Assembly: GCA_022652985.1 (NCBI GenBank)
Contig: JALCRY010000002.1
Coordinates: forward strand, 1 to 64,000
DNA: 64,000 nt
Source: Eubacteriaceae bacterium
GTDB lineage: Bacteria; Bacillota; Clostridia; Peptostreptococcales; Anaerovoracaceae
Reading direction: 5' to 3'
Of this stretch, positions 38,600-52,100 are shown piece after piece; the stretch's first letter is position 1; each line of letters opens with the position of its first letter. The translations under genes were made by a program, and so were the position numbers. The notes beneath the pieces are model-generated. The model saw nothing but the letters and a program-made list of their open reading frames with translations. It ran no database searches and had not been told where the DNA came from.

Positions 38600-39303
38600 C
38601 AGATATTCCTCAGATACTCGATTTCTTTTTTCGTAAGCTTGCGGTAATGTCCTTCCGCCAGACGCGAGAGGTAGATATTGCCCATCGAGATCCTCTTCAG
38701 CTCTCTGACATTGCAGCCTACCGCTTCGAACATTTTCCTGACCTGTCTGTTCTTGCCCTCATGTATGGTGATCTCCACCTCGTGATGATGCGGATGCTCC
38801 TTGATGATATTGACCTCGGCCGGGCTCGTAACAAACCCGCCGATATCGACGCCGTTCCTGAGCTTCCACAGACTGTCCTTCGAAAGATTGCCCGTGACCA
38901 TGGCGCTATAAGTCTTCGTCACCTCATGACTCGGATGCATCAGGCGGTTCGCGAGTTCCCCGTCGTTCGTCATTATCAACAGTCCCGTCGTATTGTAATC
39001 CAGTCTGCCTACCGGATATATCCGCTCCGGTATATCAGTAATAAGCTCCATCACCGTACGCCGCCCGCGGTCGTCGCTCGTTGTAGTCACGTACCCGCGC
39101 GGTTTGTTCAGCAGAATATATATCATTTCAGATACCGGCTCGATGATTTTTCCGTCGACTTCCACGACATCGCCCTCTGCGACATCGTATCCCGGCTCCG
39201 ACATTACTTTGCCATTTATCCTGACTTTGCCCGCCAGCGTCAGCTCATCGGCCTTCCTGCGGCTGGCCGCACCTGCGTGCGAAATGTATTTATTAAGTCT
39301 CAT
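38599..39303 (-). CDS. RsuA/RluB-family pseudouridine synthase
   Basis: S4 domain MRLNKYISHAGAASRRKADELI-like N-terminus; LLNKPRGYVTTTSDDRGR; PVGRLDYNTTGLLIMTNDGELANRLMHP. Confidence 0.93.
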   Translation of the reverse strand: MRLNKYISHAGAASRRKADELTLAGKVRINGKVMSEPGYDVAEGDVVEVDGKIIEPVSEMIYILLNKPRGYVTTTSDDRGRRTVMELITDIPERIYPVGRLDYNTTGLLIMTNDGELANRLMHPSHEVTKTYSAMVTGNLSKDSLWKLRNGVDIGGFVTSPAEVNIIKEHPHHHEVEITIHEGKNRQVRKMFEAVGCNVRELKRISMGNIYLSRLAEGHYRKLTKKEIEYLRNI

Positions 39304-39412
39304 TTCAGTCTCCTCTTCATATCATCGATTCTACCATACCGCAGAACGATTTGGGTGGAAAAATGCGTCTCCATGATATATAATTTATAAATGTCGATAG
39401 ATAGGAGAAGAA

Positions 39413-40210
39413 ATGGCATATAAAGTCAAACTCAATGCTTTTGAAGGCCCGTTCGATCTGCTCGTATACCTCATCGAAAATGCGCGTATGAGCATATACG
39501 ACATAAGGGTCTCCGAGATCACAACTCAATATATCGAATATCTTAACGAAATGCAGAGGCTCGACGTAAACATAGCCTCTGAGTTTATGGTTCTGGCAGC
39601 AGAGCTCATCGAGCTCAAATCGAAGATGCTGCTTCCTCACGCTCCGGTTTCCGAAGACGGCACATACGAAGACGACCCGCGCAGCGAACTCGTTGCTAAA
39701 CTGCTTGAATACAAACGCTTCAAAGCCATCTCCGAAATGCTGCGTTCCCGCGAAGAGGAAAACCGCCGGATATATACAAAACCGCAGGAAGACATTTCCG
39801 AGTTCACTGACAGCCCCGACGAGGTACTGACGCTCAGCATGCCTCAGTTCGCCGCGGCCTTCAATCTTTTTATCGAAAAAAAGAAAAAAGTGCAGCTCAT
39901 CCAGGATCATTACCAGCGCATCGAAAGGCAGAAGATCAGCGCCGAACAGCGGGCGGGATTCATTAAATCGCTCTTCGTGCTCAACGGGTCGGAAGCAGTC
40001 GACACCGGCCGCGTCGTGCCGTTCAACGATCTTGTTCCTGACAAAAACGACAAATACGACATGGCATTGTCCTTCACGGCAATGCTCGAAATGATAAAGC
40101 AGCGCCGGCTCACGGCGCAGCAGGCGTCCCTGTTCGCGGAAATATTCGTCAGGGCCACAGAACGTCTAAATAAAGAGGAGAATGATAATGACCAGCAGAC
40201 ACTCGATTAA
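39413..40210 (+). CDS. scpA: Segregation and condensation protein A
   Basis: FEGPFDLLVYLIENARMSIYDIRVSEITTQYIEYL and FNLFIEKKKKV...ILF-type C-terminus. Confidence 0.93.
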   Translation: MAYKVKLNAFEGPFDLLVYLIENARMSIYDIRVSEITTQYIEYLNEMQRLDVNIASEFMVLAAELIELKSKMLLPHAPVSEDGTYEDDPRSELVAKLLEYKRFKAISEMLRSREEENRRIYTKPQEDISEFTDSPDEVLTLSMPQFAAAFNLFIEKKKKVQLIQDHYQRIERQKISAEQRAGFIKSLFVLNGSEAVDTGRVVPFNDLVPDKNDKYDMALSFTAMLEMIKQRRLTAQQASLFAEIFVRATERLNKEENDNDQQTLD

Positions 40211-40856
40211 ATCAGCTTTTGAAGCGATGATGTTCATCTGGGGCGAGCCTCTGGAGGCCAAAACCGCCGCAGATGTCGTCAACATCACCGAAAAAGAAGC
40301 CCTTGAAGTATTTGCGGAACTAATGGCAGATTATGATGCCGACGGCCACGGCCTCCGCGTCAGACAGATAAACAAAAGCTTCCAGTTTATTACTGCGCCT
40401 GAAAACTCAGAGTACATAGAAAGGCTCTGCACGCCGGTGAAAAAAAGAAAGCTCAGCCAGTCAGCACTTGAAGTCCTGGCGATCATCGCCTACAAGCAGC
40501 CGGTCACCAGAGGTCAGATCGAAGCAGTCCGCGGCATCAAATGCGACCGCGTCGTCGAAGGTCTCGCCGAAAAGGGCCTCGTCGAAGAAAAAGGCCGCTC
40601 AAACGGCATCGGCCGTCCTATACTGTACGGGACCACTGATCAGTTCCTGCAGTTCTTCGGGTTCTCATCCCTAAAAGAGCTGCCTGACATCAGCGAGCTC
40701 GAAAACGAGATCGAGGTGCCGGAAGGCGCCGAAGACAGCGTCAGCCTGAACCAGATCAGCTTTGGCGACATCGAATCCGAAATCAAGAGCAGCGTCAGGG
40801 CAGACGATTCTGATACACCTGACGACACAGCCGACGGTACCGGTTCAGATCAGTAA
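40182..40856 (+). CDS. scpB: Segregation and condensation protein B
   Basis: IKSAFEAMMFIWGEPLEAKTAADVV; LSQSALEVLAIIAYKQPVTRGQIEAVRGI; GRPILYGTTDQFLQFFG. Confidence 0.93.
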   Translation: MIMTSRHSIKSAFEAMMFIWGEPLEAKTAADVVNITEKEALEVFAELMADYDADGHGLRVRQINKSFQFITAPENSEYIERLCTPVKKRKLSQSALEVLAIIAYKQPVTRGQIEAVRGIKCDRVVEGLAEKGLVEEKGRSNGIGRPILYGTTDQFLQFFGFSSLKELPDISELENEIEVPEGAEDSVSLNQISFGDIESEIKSSVRADDSDTPDDTADGTGSDQ

Positions 40857-40877
40857 GCATCAGACATTCCCGGAATT

Positions 40878-40927
40878 CAGCAGGGCTCCGCACAGGGATA
40901 TTTTATTTCCCCGCGTAAGCCCTGTTT
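40878..40927. terminator. Possible bidirectional terminator between scpB and mtnA
   Basis: CAGGGCT...AGCCCTG dyad with T/A-rich flanks between convergent genes. Confidence 0.45.
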
Positions 40928-40934
40928 TAGTTCG

Positions 40935-42059
40935 TTATACTTCTATTCCCGATCTGATTGCCTCTCTCAGCCCTCCGAAAATGCCGAAATTGGAACGTTC
41001 CTTGATCAGCCTCAGTCCCTGCTGATACGGCGGCTTCACAATGCCGCGTTCGGTTATTACTGCAGTAATAAGAGTATGCGGTGTGACGTCGAATGACGGG
41101 TTGTACGTTTTCACGCCTTCCGGCGCCATCGGTTTTTCGTACCACATCTTATATATCTCTTCGCCGTCCCGCTCTTCGATCACGATATCCCTGCCTGTTT
41201 TTGTACGGAGATCTATCGTCGAGCACGGGACAAACATGTAGAACGGTATTTCATAATAATTGGCCAGCACCGCGACCGCGCTCGTGCCGATCTTGTTCGC
41301 TCCGTCGCCGTTGGCCGCCATCCTGTCGCAGCCCACGACGACTGCGTCGATTTTGCGCTGCTGCATGAGTGTCGAGGCCATATTGTCGCAGATGAGAGTA
41401 ACATCCACACCGGCTTTCTGCAGTTCCCATGCCGTCAGCCGGGCTCCCTGAAGCAGCGGTCTGGTTTCGTCAGCGTAGACATGGAAGTCGTACCCCTTTT
41501 CATTGCCGAGATATATCGGTGCCAGACAGGTGCCGTACATGGCAGTGGCCAGACTGCCCGCATTGCAGTGCGTCAGTATGCTCATGCCCGGTTTGAGAAG
41601 TGTCAGGCCGTGCTCGCCCATCGAACGGCACGCGGCAATGTCATCTTCTCTTATTCTGACAGCTTCTTCTCTGAGCTTTGCCAGTACATATTCCACTTTT
41701 CCGGATTCGCTCCCCGCTGCCTCCTGCGCGGCGCTCTCCAGACATTTCTCCATCTTATTAAGCGCCCAGGCAAGATTGACCGCAGTCGGCCTGGCTGAAC
41801 CGATGATTTTTTTCTTTTTCGCGAATTCATCGAAAAGGTCAGCCATGGTCCCGATTGCCGCCGTACGCATGCAGGCGTAAATCCCGATCGCCGCCGCAAC
41901 ACCAATAGCCGGGGCTCCTCTGACCCTCAGACTTCTGATCGCCTCGCAGACATCTTCGGCTTTATCGAGTTCGAGATAATGTTCCTCCCCCGGAAGCAGC
42001 GTCTGATCAAGTATAATTAATTTATCATTGCCCATCATCACGGGCTCAATGAACGTCAT
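40935..42059 (-). CDS. mtnA: S-methyl-5-thioribose-1-phosphate isomerase
   Basis: RSLRVRGAPAIGVAAAIGIY, ILTHCNAGSLATA, TLICDNMASTLM, GCDRMAANGDGANKIGT; GAGGAG RBS. Confidence 0.9.
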   Translation of the reverse strand: MTFIEPVMMGNDKLIILDQTLLPGEEHYLELDKAEDVCEAIRSLRVRGAPAIGVAAAIGIYACMRTAAIGTMADLFDEFAKKKKIIGSARPTAVNLAWALNKMEKCLESAAQEAAGSESGKVEYVLAKLREEAVRIREDDIAACRSMGEHGLTLLKPGMSILTHCNAGSLATAMYGTCLAPIYLGNEKGYDFHVYADETRPLLQGARLTAWELQKAGVDVTLICDNMASTLMQQRKIDAVVVGCDRMAANGDGANKIGTSAVAVLANYYEIPFYMFVPCSTIDLRTKTGRDIVIEERDGEEIYKMWYEKPMAPEGVKTYNPSFDVTPHTLITAVITERGIVKPPYQQGLRLIKERSNFGIFGGLREAIRSGIEV

Positions 42060-42188
42060 ATCCAGCTCCTCTTTCATACAATAAGATAAGGAAATTATAT
42101 CACTGCCGGGCAATACGGGCAATTGACACTTGCCGCGGCCGTATGCTACAATTTTCTGAGCACCCGGGAATGGCACAGAAAGGAAAAC

Positions 42189-43079
42189 ATGAAAATCGAT
42201 TTAAGCCGAAAAAAGCAGGCAATGGCCGGACTCATATTTATCGTGGTCCTCTGGGGCCTCGATTTTGTTATGCTCGATTATATCCTGAGATCTGTTTCAG
42301 CTCCGATAGTAACCTTCGTGCGCATGGCCGTCGCAGCCGTCGTATCCACGATATATGTCATTACTGCGGAAAAAGGCTGGCACATCAAAAACCATACAGA
42401 TATGTTCCAGCTCATCCTCTGCGGCGCGCTGGGCATGGGCGTCTACTATACGATAGAATCAGCCGGCATTTCCATGACATCCGGACCTGTTTCTTCGCTG
42501 ATAATGTCGACCGTTCCCGTACTCGGCATGATAGCGGACAGGATTATTTACGGCCGAAAGATAACCGCTGTAAAAGTAATCGGGATCATCGGCTCGATCG
42601 CCGGTGTGGCCATGATCGTCCTGTTCGGCTCCGAAGGGGTCATAGCATCGCTGCCCGGCATCCTGGTCATGATCGTCGCCGCTCTCCTCTGGACCGGATA
42701 TATTATCGTCATAACACCTGTCACGAAAAAATGCACGCTCGCAGCCTTCCTTTCGGTGGCATTCACATCCGGCGCGGCAGTCTGCGCCGTCATCTGTCTG
42801 ATCCAGTCGTGTACGACAGGGCTCATGTTCCATCCCGACTTCAAGGTATGGCTCATCATGATATTTTCCTCACTGATCTGCATACTGTTCGGCGAGATCA
42901 TCTATGTCAATGTCATCAAAACGCTCTCTATTACCACGGTAACTCTGGCGAACGACATGCTGCCGCTTTCCACGATAATATTCTCGTTCCTGGTGTTCGG
43001 CCAGACCATGTCGCCCCTGCAGCTTGCAGGCGGTTTGATCATCATCATAAGCGTCTGCATAATTACTGTGAAAGAATGA
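42189..43079 (+). CDS. EamA/DMT-family transporter
   Basis: MKIDLSRKKQAMAGLIFIVVLWGLDFVMLDYILR; two EamA-like repeats. Confidence 0.8.
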   Translation: MKIDLSRKKQAMAGLIFIVVLWGLDFVMLDYILRSVSAPIVTFVRMAVAAVVSTIYVITAEKGWHIKNHTDMFQLILCGALGMGVYYTIESAGISMTSGPVSSLIMSTVPVLGMIADRIIYGRKITAVKVIGIIGSIAGVAMIVLFGSEGVIASLPGILVMIVAALLWTGYIIVITPVTKKCTLAAFLSVAFTSGAAVCAVICLIQSCTTGLMFHPDFKVWLIMIFSSLICILFGEIIYVNVIKTLSITTVTLANDMLPLSTIIFSFLVFGQTMSPLQLAGGLIIIISVCIITVKE

Positions 43080-43238
43080 CGCCTTCCGTCATGTTCAGCA
43101 GAACCGGATCCCGGAAGCGGGGGATATTGAGCCGAAAGCTGGCAAAGCAGCGCGTGCCTGAATATCTTGATTTGATGATAAGCAAGGTTTGTTTGTGATG
43201 CTGATTTTCAAGAATGCAGAATCTGCACCAACAAAGCT

Positions 43239-43277
43239 GTAAAAAACGGCGCCGGGTCGATCCCGTGCGCCGTTTCT
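43239..43277 (-). terminator. Terminator of the ATP synthase operon
   Basis: Minus strand AAACGGCGCACGGGATCGACCCGGCGCCGTTTTTTAC. Confidence 0.8.
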
Positions 43278-43313
43278 GTTATTTGCTTCTCTAAGGCCTT
43301 GCCTGTTGCTGCG

Positions 43314-43760
43314 TTATAGAGTGTTGATCTTTTTCGTGCCGGCCTCGTATATTGTGAGTCGGGTGACAGCTCTGCGCAAAGCAGCTTCTCTTTTGAGCTG
43401 CTCTGCTTCATCCTCTTCGGGATTGTCCGCCAGCCACTTCTCGGCACGCTCTTTAGCGATCTGAGCTCTGTTCGCATCTATATCCTGGGCCCATTCGGCC
43501 GCGTCGGTATAGATTACGATCGAGTCCTTTACATCTATAAAACCGCCTGCAACAGCAGCTCTCAGATATTGGTCTTTATCTTCTTCCTTAATCCGGAGCT
43601 CTCCGATATCCAACAGCTTCGTAGCCCACTGGTGGCCCGCCATGAAACCTTCGTCACCCGTCAGTGTTCGGCAGATGACCAGTTCGACGTCGCCCTTATA
43701 GAAAAGTTTTTCAGGTGTGATGACTTCCACCGACACCAGATTTTGTGCCATTCTTGCCAT
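43314..43760 (-). CDS. atpC: F1Fo ATP synthase epsilon subunit
   Basis: VEVITPEKLFYKGDVELVICRTLTGDEGFMAGHQWATKLLDIGELRI; operon position. Confidence 0.88.
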   Translation of the reverse strand: MARMAQNLVSVEVITPEKLFYKGDVELVICRTLTGDEGFMAGHQWATKLLDIGELRIKEEDKDQYLRAAVAGGFIDVKDSIVIYTDAAEWAQDIDANRAQIAKERAEKWLADNPEEDEAEQLKREAALRRAVTRLTIYEAGTKKINTL

Positions 43761-43785
43761 TGAAACAGCTCTCCTTTACAATGAT

Positions 43786-45267
<1,482 letters not shown>

Positions 45268-46131
45268 CTAACTAAGTGCTTCCGAACCCGAAACAACTTC
45301 TATCAGCTCATTTGTGATAGCAGCCTGTCTCGCCCTGTTATAGTAGAGCGAAAGATCGCCGAGCATCTCTCTCGCATTGTCCGTAGCATTCTCCATGGCC
45401 ATCCTTCTCGCAGCATGCTCGCATGTTGCGGATTCGATGATAGCGCCATAGAGCATCGTTTCCATATATTTCGGCACGAGATAGTTGAAAACATCTCCCA
45501 CCGATGGTTCATATTCGACTTCCTTGTTCTGCTTCATAACTTCCGGATCCAGATCAGCGCTGAAAGGAAGCAGCTGTACCTTTGTCGCCGCCTGCTCGAG
45601 CTGGCTCAGATAAGACGTATAGACGAGGACAACTTTATCTATCTCTCCCTTATCGTACATCTCGATGATAGGCGAACTGAGTTCCTGTGAGTCGAGGAAC
45701 GTGAAATTCTCAGGCGGCGTCGCAACATCCTGACAGATGGTATAGCCCCGCTTGGCGAAATGATCGCGTCCCCTCGTGCCGATCGTAAACAGCAGCGGAT
45801 TCTCATCTTTGGCCATTTCCTCTTCGGCGATCTTGATTATGTTCGAGTTGAAACTCCCGCATAATCCTCTGGAACTTGTGATTACGATATAGCAGGTATT
45901 GTGTATTTCCCTGCCTCCCTCGAGATATTTCTCCGGCACCTCACCGGTGTTGTTGAAGATCTCGGCTATCGAATCCGTTATGAAATGCAGATACTGATTT
46001 GATTTTTCAAAGGAGGTCTTGGCTCTTCTCAGCTTCGCTGCGGAGACCAGTTTCATAGCATTTGTGATGTGCTCCATGCTTGTTACAGATCTTATTCTTC
46101 TTTTGACTGCCTGAAGATCACTTGATGCCAT
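45268..46131 (-). CDS. atpG: F1Fo ATP synthase gamma subunit
   Basis: VKRRIRSVTSMEHITNAMKLVSAAKLRRA; SSRGLCGSFNSNI; NRARQAAITNELIEVVSGSEAL. Confidence 0.95.
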   Translation of the reverse strand: MASSDLQAVKRRIRSVTSMEHITNAMKLVSAAKLRRAKTSFEKSNQYLHFITDSIAEIFNNTGEVPEKYLEGGREIHNTCYIVITSSRGLCGSFNSNIIKIAEEEMAKDENPLLFTIGTRGRDHFAKRGYTICQDVATPPENFTFLDSQELSSPIIEMYDKGEIDKVVLVYTSYLSQLEQAATKVQLLPFSADLDPEVMKQNKEVEYEPSVGDVFNYLVPKYMETMLYGAIIESATCEHAARRMAMENATDNAREMLGDLSLYYNRARQAAITNELIEVVSGSEALS

Positions 46132-46147
46132 AGTCTCACCTCCTCAC

Positions 46148-48257
<2,110 letters not shown>

Positions 48258-48270
<13 letters not shown>

Positions 48271-48776
48271 CCTGACTTACCTGCCTCTTCTATTACTTGA
48301 TCAACTATCTTCTCCTGCTCACCGTCAGCATTGATCTGCTGCTCGATGATCTTGCCTGCAGCCATGAGTGCGAGACTCATGATCTCCTGCTTCATGTCCG
48401 CCATCGCCTTCTGGCGCTCGCGGTCGATCTGCTTCTCGGCCTGGAGAATTATATTGCTTGCTTTTTCATTGGCCTCTTCTATGATGACCTTGGCATTTGC
48501 ATCGGCACGGAGTTTCGCCTGCTTGACGATCTCTCTGCCCTCTTCTTCCGCGTGTGCGATCTTCTTGTCATAGTTCGCCATTTTTTCATCGGCCTTGGCA
48601 TTTACGGCCTCGGCGCTGGCGATCGCATCCACGATGTTCTGCTGTCTCTGCAGCATAAACCCTCTGAGCTTGGCCCAGAAGTATTTCCTGATAATGAGGA
48701 AGAGTATGAAAATGTTTAAAAGAATCATTACTGAAGACCAGTTAAGTTCTATCAGTCCTGTATGTAATTCAACCAT
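48258..48776 (-). CDS. atpF: F1Fo ATP synthase b subunit
   Basis: Single N-terminal TM followed by a long charged helix; operon position. Confidence 0.9.
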
Positions 48777-48833
48777 ACATCTTTCTCCTTTCCTGTAACT
48801 TGCTTCCCGTTGTAATACGGATCCCTCTTCTTT

Positions 48834-49103
<270 letters not shown>

Positions 49104-49130
49104 CTAATAATATATAATTCCTTTTTGTTA

Positions 49131-49832
49131 TCAACCCTCGTCTCCCGACATTGCATTCGCTGTGAATACCATCGTCAGCATGCAGAACACGAACGTCTGA
49201 AGTATCGGTTCGAACATGTCGAAGAAAAAGTTCAGCGGCAGCGGAATGAATATCTGGAAAAATGGGATAGATGAGCCTAATTTTGCCGACAGATTCGCCA
49301 GACCGTTATAGGTCAGCGACATAACTACCATGCCCGCAAAGATATTGCCGAAGAGTCGGCAGGCCAGTGTTACCGGGAAAACCGCATCTGAAATGCAGTT
49401 GAGCGGGAACATGAAAGCGTACGGTGAACCGAGCTTTTTAGCGTATCCGCCTGCACCATGTACTCTGTTTCCGTTTCCGTGGATCAATATGAACGTGACA
49501 AGCGCCAGCGGCACTGTCGTATTCAGATCAGCCGTGATAGGTCTCAGATCTAAAAGGCCGAGCATGCTGCCCAATCCGAGAAAACAGGCCAGAGTCCCGA
49601 TGTACGGTGCAAATTTGAGATTTTCTTTTCCCATCGCGCCTTCGGTCCAGTTATAGATAAGGTCTACCAGCCATTCAGCCACAGCCTGACATCCATGCGG
49701 CACCGTCTGAAGATTCCTGACGGATCTCCAGCAGAACAGCAGGATCAGGAGACTGATGATGAACGCAAAGCAGACAGTCTCAGTAACATAGACATTCCCG
49801 ACGGAAAAAATCACTCGAGGTCCTAATTGCAT
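49131..49832 (-). CDS. atpB: F1Fo ATP synthase a subunit
   Basis: LDLRPITADLNTTVPLALVTFI; LACRLFGNIFAGMVVM; FEPILQTFVFCMLTMVFTANAM. Confidence 0.93.
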   Translation of the reverse strand: MQLGPRVIFSVGNVYVTETVCFAFIISLLILLFCWRSVRNLQTVPHGCQAVAEWLVDLIYNWTEGAMGKENLKFAPYIGTLACFLGLGSMLGLLDLRPITADLNTTVPLALVTFILIHGNGNRVHGAGGYAKKLGSPYAFMFPLNCISDAVFPVTLACRLFGNIFAGMVVMSLTYNGLANLSAKLGSSIPFFQIFIPLPLNFFFDMFEPILQTFVFCMLTMVFTANAMSGDEG

Positions 49833-49837
49833 ATGTA

Positions 49838-50359
49838 TTATTCCTCCTTGTTCGGCCGGTCATTATCCTTTGGAGGCAGGAACTTGTCGCTTCTGTCCCA
49901 TGAGGGAGGCACTCCCCAGTCGTCATCTTTATCTTCTTCATCATCCCAGTCATGCGGATTATTGAATTTGACATCGTCATCCCAGTCCTTGAAAGGATTC
50001 GGTCTTTTTCTGATGCCGTAAAGATAAAACATGGCTATCTGGGTCTCAAAAAACGCTATAGCGCATCCCGCCATACAATGCATGCCCACCTGTATGGCAA
50101 GAATAAGCCCGACCGCATAGATCGGAAGCCTTACGCCGTATCCCACGATCACGGGGCCGCGTCTTCGTTCCTCAACCGACTTTTTGCCTGAGTAGACCAG
50201 AATTTGAAAATTAATATACGTAATAGCAGTCCCGATACCGAGCCCCGCAAGAAATCGCAGGTCCGCACCAAGGATGAACAGCGAGCCGACGGCTATGATG
50301 CCTCCAACTGCCAGACCACACGTCATAATTTCTCTTTTAAATCCACTCAAATCAATCAT
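49838..50359 (-). CDS. AtpI-like membrane protein with acidic C-terminal tail
   Basis: First gene of the atp operon, four hydrophobic segments, then DWDDDVKFNNPHDWDDEEDKDDDWG tail. Confidence 0.65.
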   Translation of the reverse strand: MIDLSGFKREIMTCGLAVGGIIAVGSLFILGADLRFLAGLGIGTAITYINFQILVYSGKKSVEERRRGPVIVGYGVRLPIYAVGLILAIQVGMHCMAGCAIAFFETQIAMFYLYGIRKRPNPFKDWDDDVKFNNPHDWDDEEDKDDDWGVPPSWDRSDKFLPPKDNDRPNKEE

Positions 50360-50478
50360 GTCAATGATAGTATTATACTCTCATGTGATAAAAAGGTAAA
50401 GAATTGTTAATTAATAAACGCGAATATTTTGTAATTATTAAACAATTCTGCAGATTGTCGAAAAACCGCATTTTTACA

Positions 50479-50952
50479 TCAGAAATTCTGCTGATTTTTT
50501 ATGTCTTCGAGCATGACTATCTTGAGGCCCGCCTCTTCGAGCATCTCGACCGCCATCTCATCCGGATAACCGTCCCTGACGACTATGCGTCTGATGCCCG
50601 CATTGATGATCATCTTTGCGCAGATAACGCACGGCTGATTGGTAATATACATGGTCGCGCCTTCTATCGACTGCGCCAGCGTAGCCGCCTGAATGATCGC
50701 ATTCTGTTCCGCGTGCAGAGCTCTGCAGAGCTCATGCCTCTCTCCGCTCGGGATATGATGATCTTCGCGGTAGCACGAACCTCTGTCTATGCAGTGCTCG
50801 ATCCCCCTCGGAGCCCCGTTGTACCCGGTCGCTATCACATGGCGGTCCTGTACCACCACTGCGCCGACCTGCCTTCTCAGACACGTCGACCTTTTCGACG
50901 CGAGTTCAGCCATTTCCATGAAATATTCATCCCAGCTCATTCTGTCAGCCAT
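50479..50952 (-). CDS. dCMP/CMP deaminase (ComEB-like)
   Basis: [12 protein letters not shown] and [14 protein letters not shown] zinc motifs. Confidence 0.9.
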   Translation of the reverse strand: MADRMSWDEYFMEMAELASKRSTCLRRQVGAVVVQDRHVIATGYNGAPRGIEHCIDRGSCYREDHHIPSGERHELCRALHAEQNAIIQAATLAQSIEGATMYITNQPCVICAKMIINAGIRRIVVRDGYPDEMAVEMLEEAGLKIVMLEDIKNQQNF

Positions 50953-51024
50953 AAAGATTCCCTCCTATACGCAGAATAATATGCATCAATTATAACACAG
51001 GAGGCACAGGAATTGCCTGAAAAA

Positions 51025-51789
51025 TCAATAAAATATCTCTTTTAGATACAGTCCCCGGGGCGGCGCCGTATGACCCGCCTGCGACCTGTCGCATCCGGCT
51101 ATGATCCCGCTCATTTCAGAAGCCGCCATCCTGCCGCGTCCGATGTCGACAAGAGTACCGGCTATTATCCTGACCATGTTGTACAGGAACCCGTCTCCGG
51201 TGATTTCCAGATCGATCTCCCGGGCGCAGGTCCCGTCAGGGAACACAGCTTGCCCTTCGCTGACATCCAGCGCCGATACAGTTCTGACCGTCGTTTCTCT
51301 TTCATTGCCGCCCGCTGCCTGAAAACAGGCGAAATCGTGAGTGCCGCAGACTGCCGCCGCGCCTTCCCGCATCGCCGCGATGTCCAGCCTGTCCTTCACG
51401 AAGTAATAATAGTTCCTCATGAACGGATCCGGTCCGCACGAATCGACAATCTTATAAATGTAGGTTTTTCCCCGCGAATCGAAGCGCGCATGAAACCCCG
51501 CCGGTTTTTCCTCGGCTGCAGTAATGCGTATGCTGTCCGGAAGCGCGTTGTTGACCGCGAACTGTATCCGGTCCGTCGGGATGCCGAACTCCCCGCTGAA
51601 GCTCGCGCGCTGTCCGAAGGCATGCACGCCCGCGTCAGTTCTGCTCGTCCCGTCGACAGTCACTCTTTTTCCGCAAACCAAAGAAAGGGCTTTTTCGATC
51701 TCGCCCTGTACAGTCGGCCTCCCGGGCTGTCTCTGCCAGCCCGAGTACGGAGTGCCGTCATATTCTATTGTAAGCAGTATGGTCCTCAT
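51025..51789 (-). CDS. truA: tRNA pseudouridine synthase A
   Basis: IEYDGTPYSGWQRQPGRPTVQGEIE; GTSRTDAGVHAFGQ; FLYNMVRIIAGTLVDIGRGRM. Confidence 0.95.
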   Translation of the reverse strand: MRTILLTIEYDGTPYSGWQRQPGRPTVQGEIEKALSLVCGKRVTVDGTSRTDAGVHAFGQRASFSGEFGIPTDRIQFAVNNALPDSIRITAAEEKPAGFHARFDSRGKTYIYKIVDSCGPDPFMRNYYYFVKDRLDIAAMREGAAAVCGTHDFACFQAAGGNERETTVRTVSALDVSEGQAVFPDGTCAREIDLEITGDGFLYNMVRIIAGTLVDIGRGRMAASEMSGIIAGCDRSQAGHTAPPRGLYLKEIFY

Positions 51790-52100
51790 TATTTCGGAAG
51801 TACGATCTTGCGTTTGTCAGGATCTTTAGCCTTTCTGTAGACAGTAAATCTTCTGCCGATGGACTGGACGTAATCGCACTTGAGATAGTAGGCGATTTCA
51901 TTCGCCGCCGCCTTGCATTCAAGATCCGAACCTTCCTGTATTTTAACTTTGACCAGCTCGCGGTTTTCCAGCGCTCTGTCTATCTCTTCTTTGACCGTCT
52001 CTGTGAGACCGGCCTTGCCGATCATAACGATAGGATCGAGATCATTCGCGAGTCCTCTCAGATAACTTCTCTGTTTTCCGGTAAGCATAATTCTCCTCAT
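51789..52100 (-). CDS. YhbY/YqeI-type RNA-binding protein (CRM domain)
   Basis: LTGKQRSYLRGLANDLDPIVMIGKAGLTETV; GRRFTVYRKAKDPDKRKIVLPK. Confidence 0.9.
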   Translation of the reverse strand: MRRIMLTGKQRSYLRGLANDLDPIVMIGKAGLTETVKEEIDRALENRELVKVKIQEGSDLECKAAANEIAYYLKCDYVQSIGRRFTVYRKAKDPDKRKIVLPK

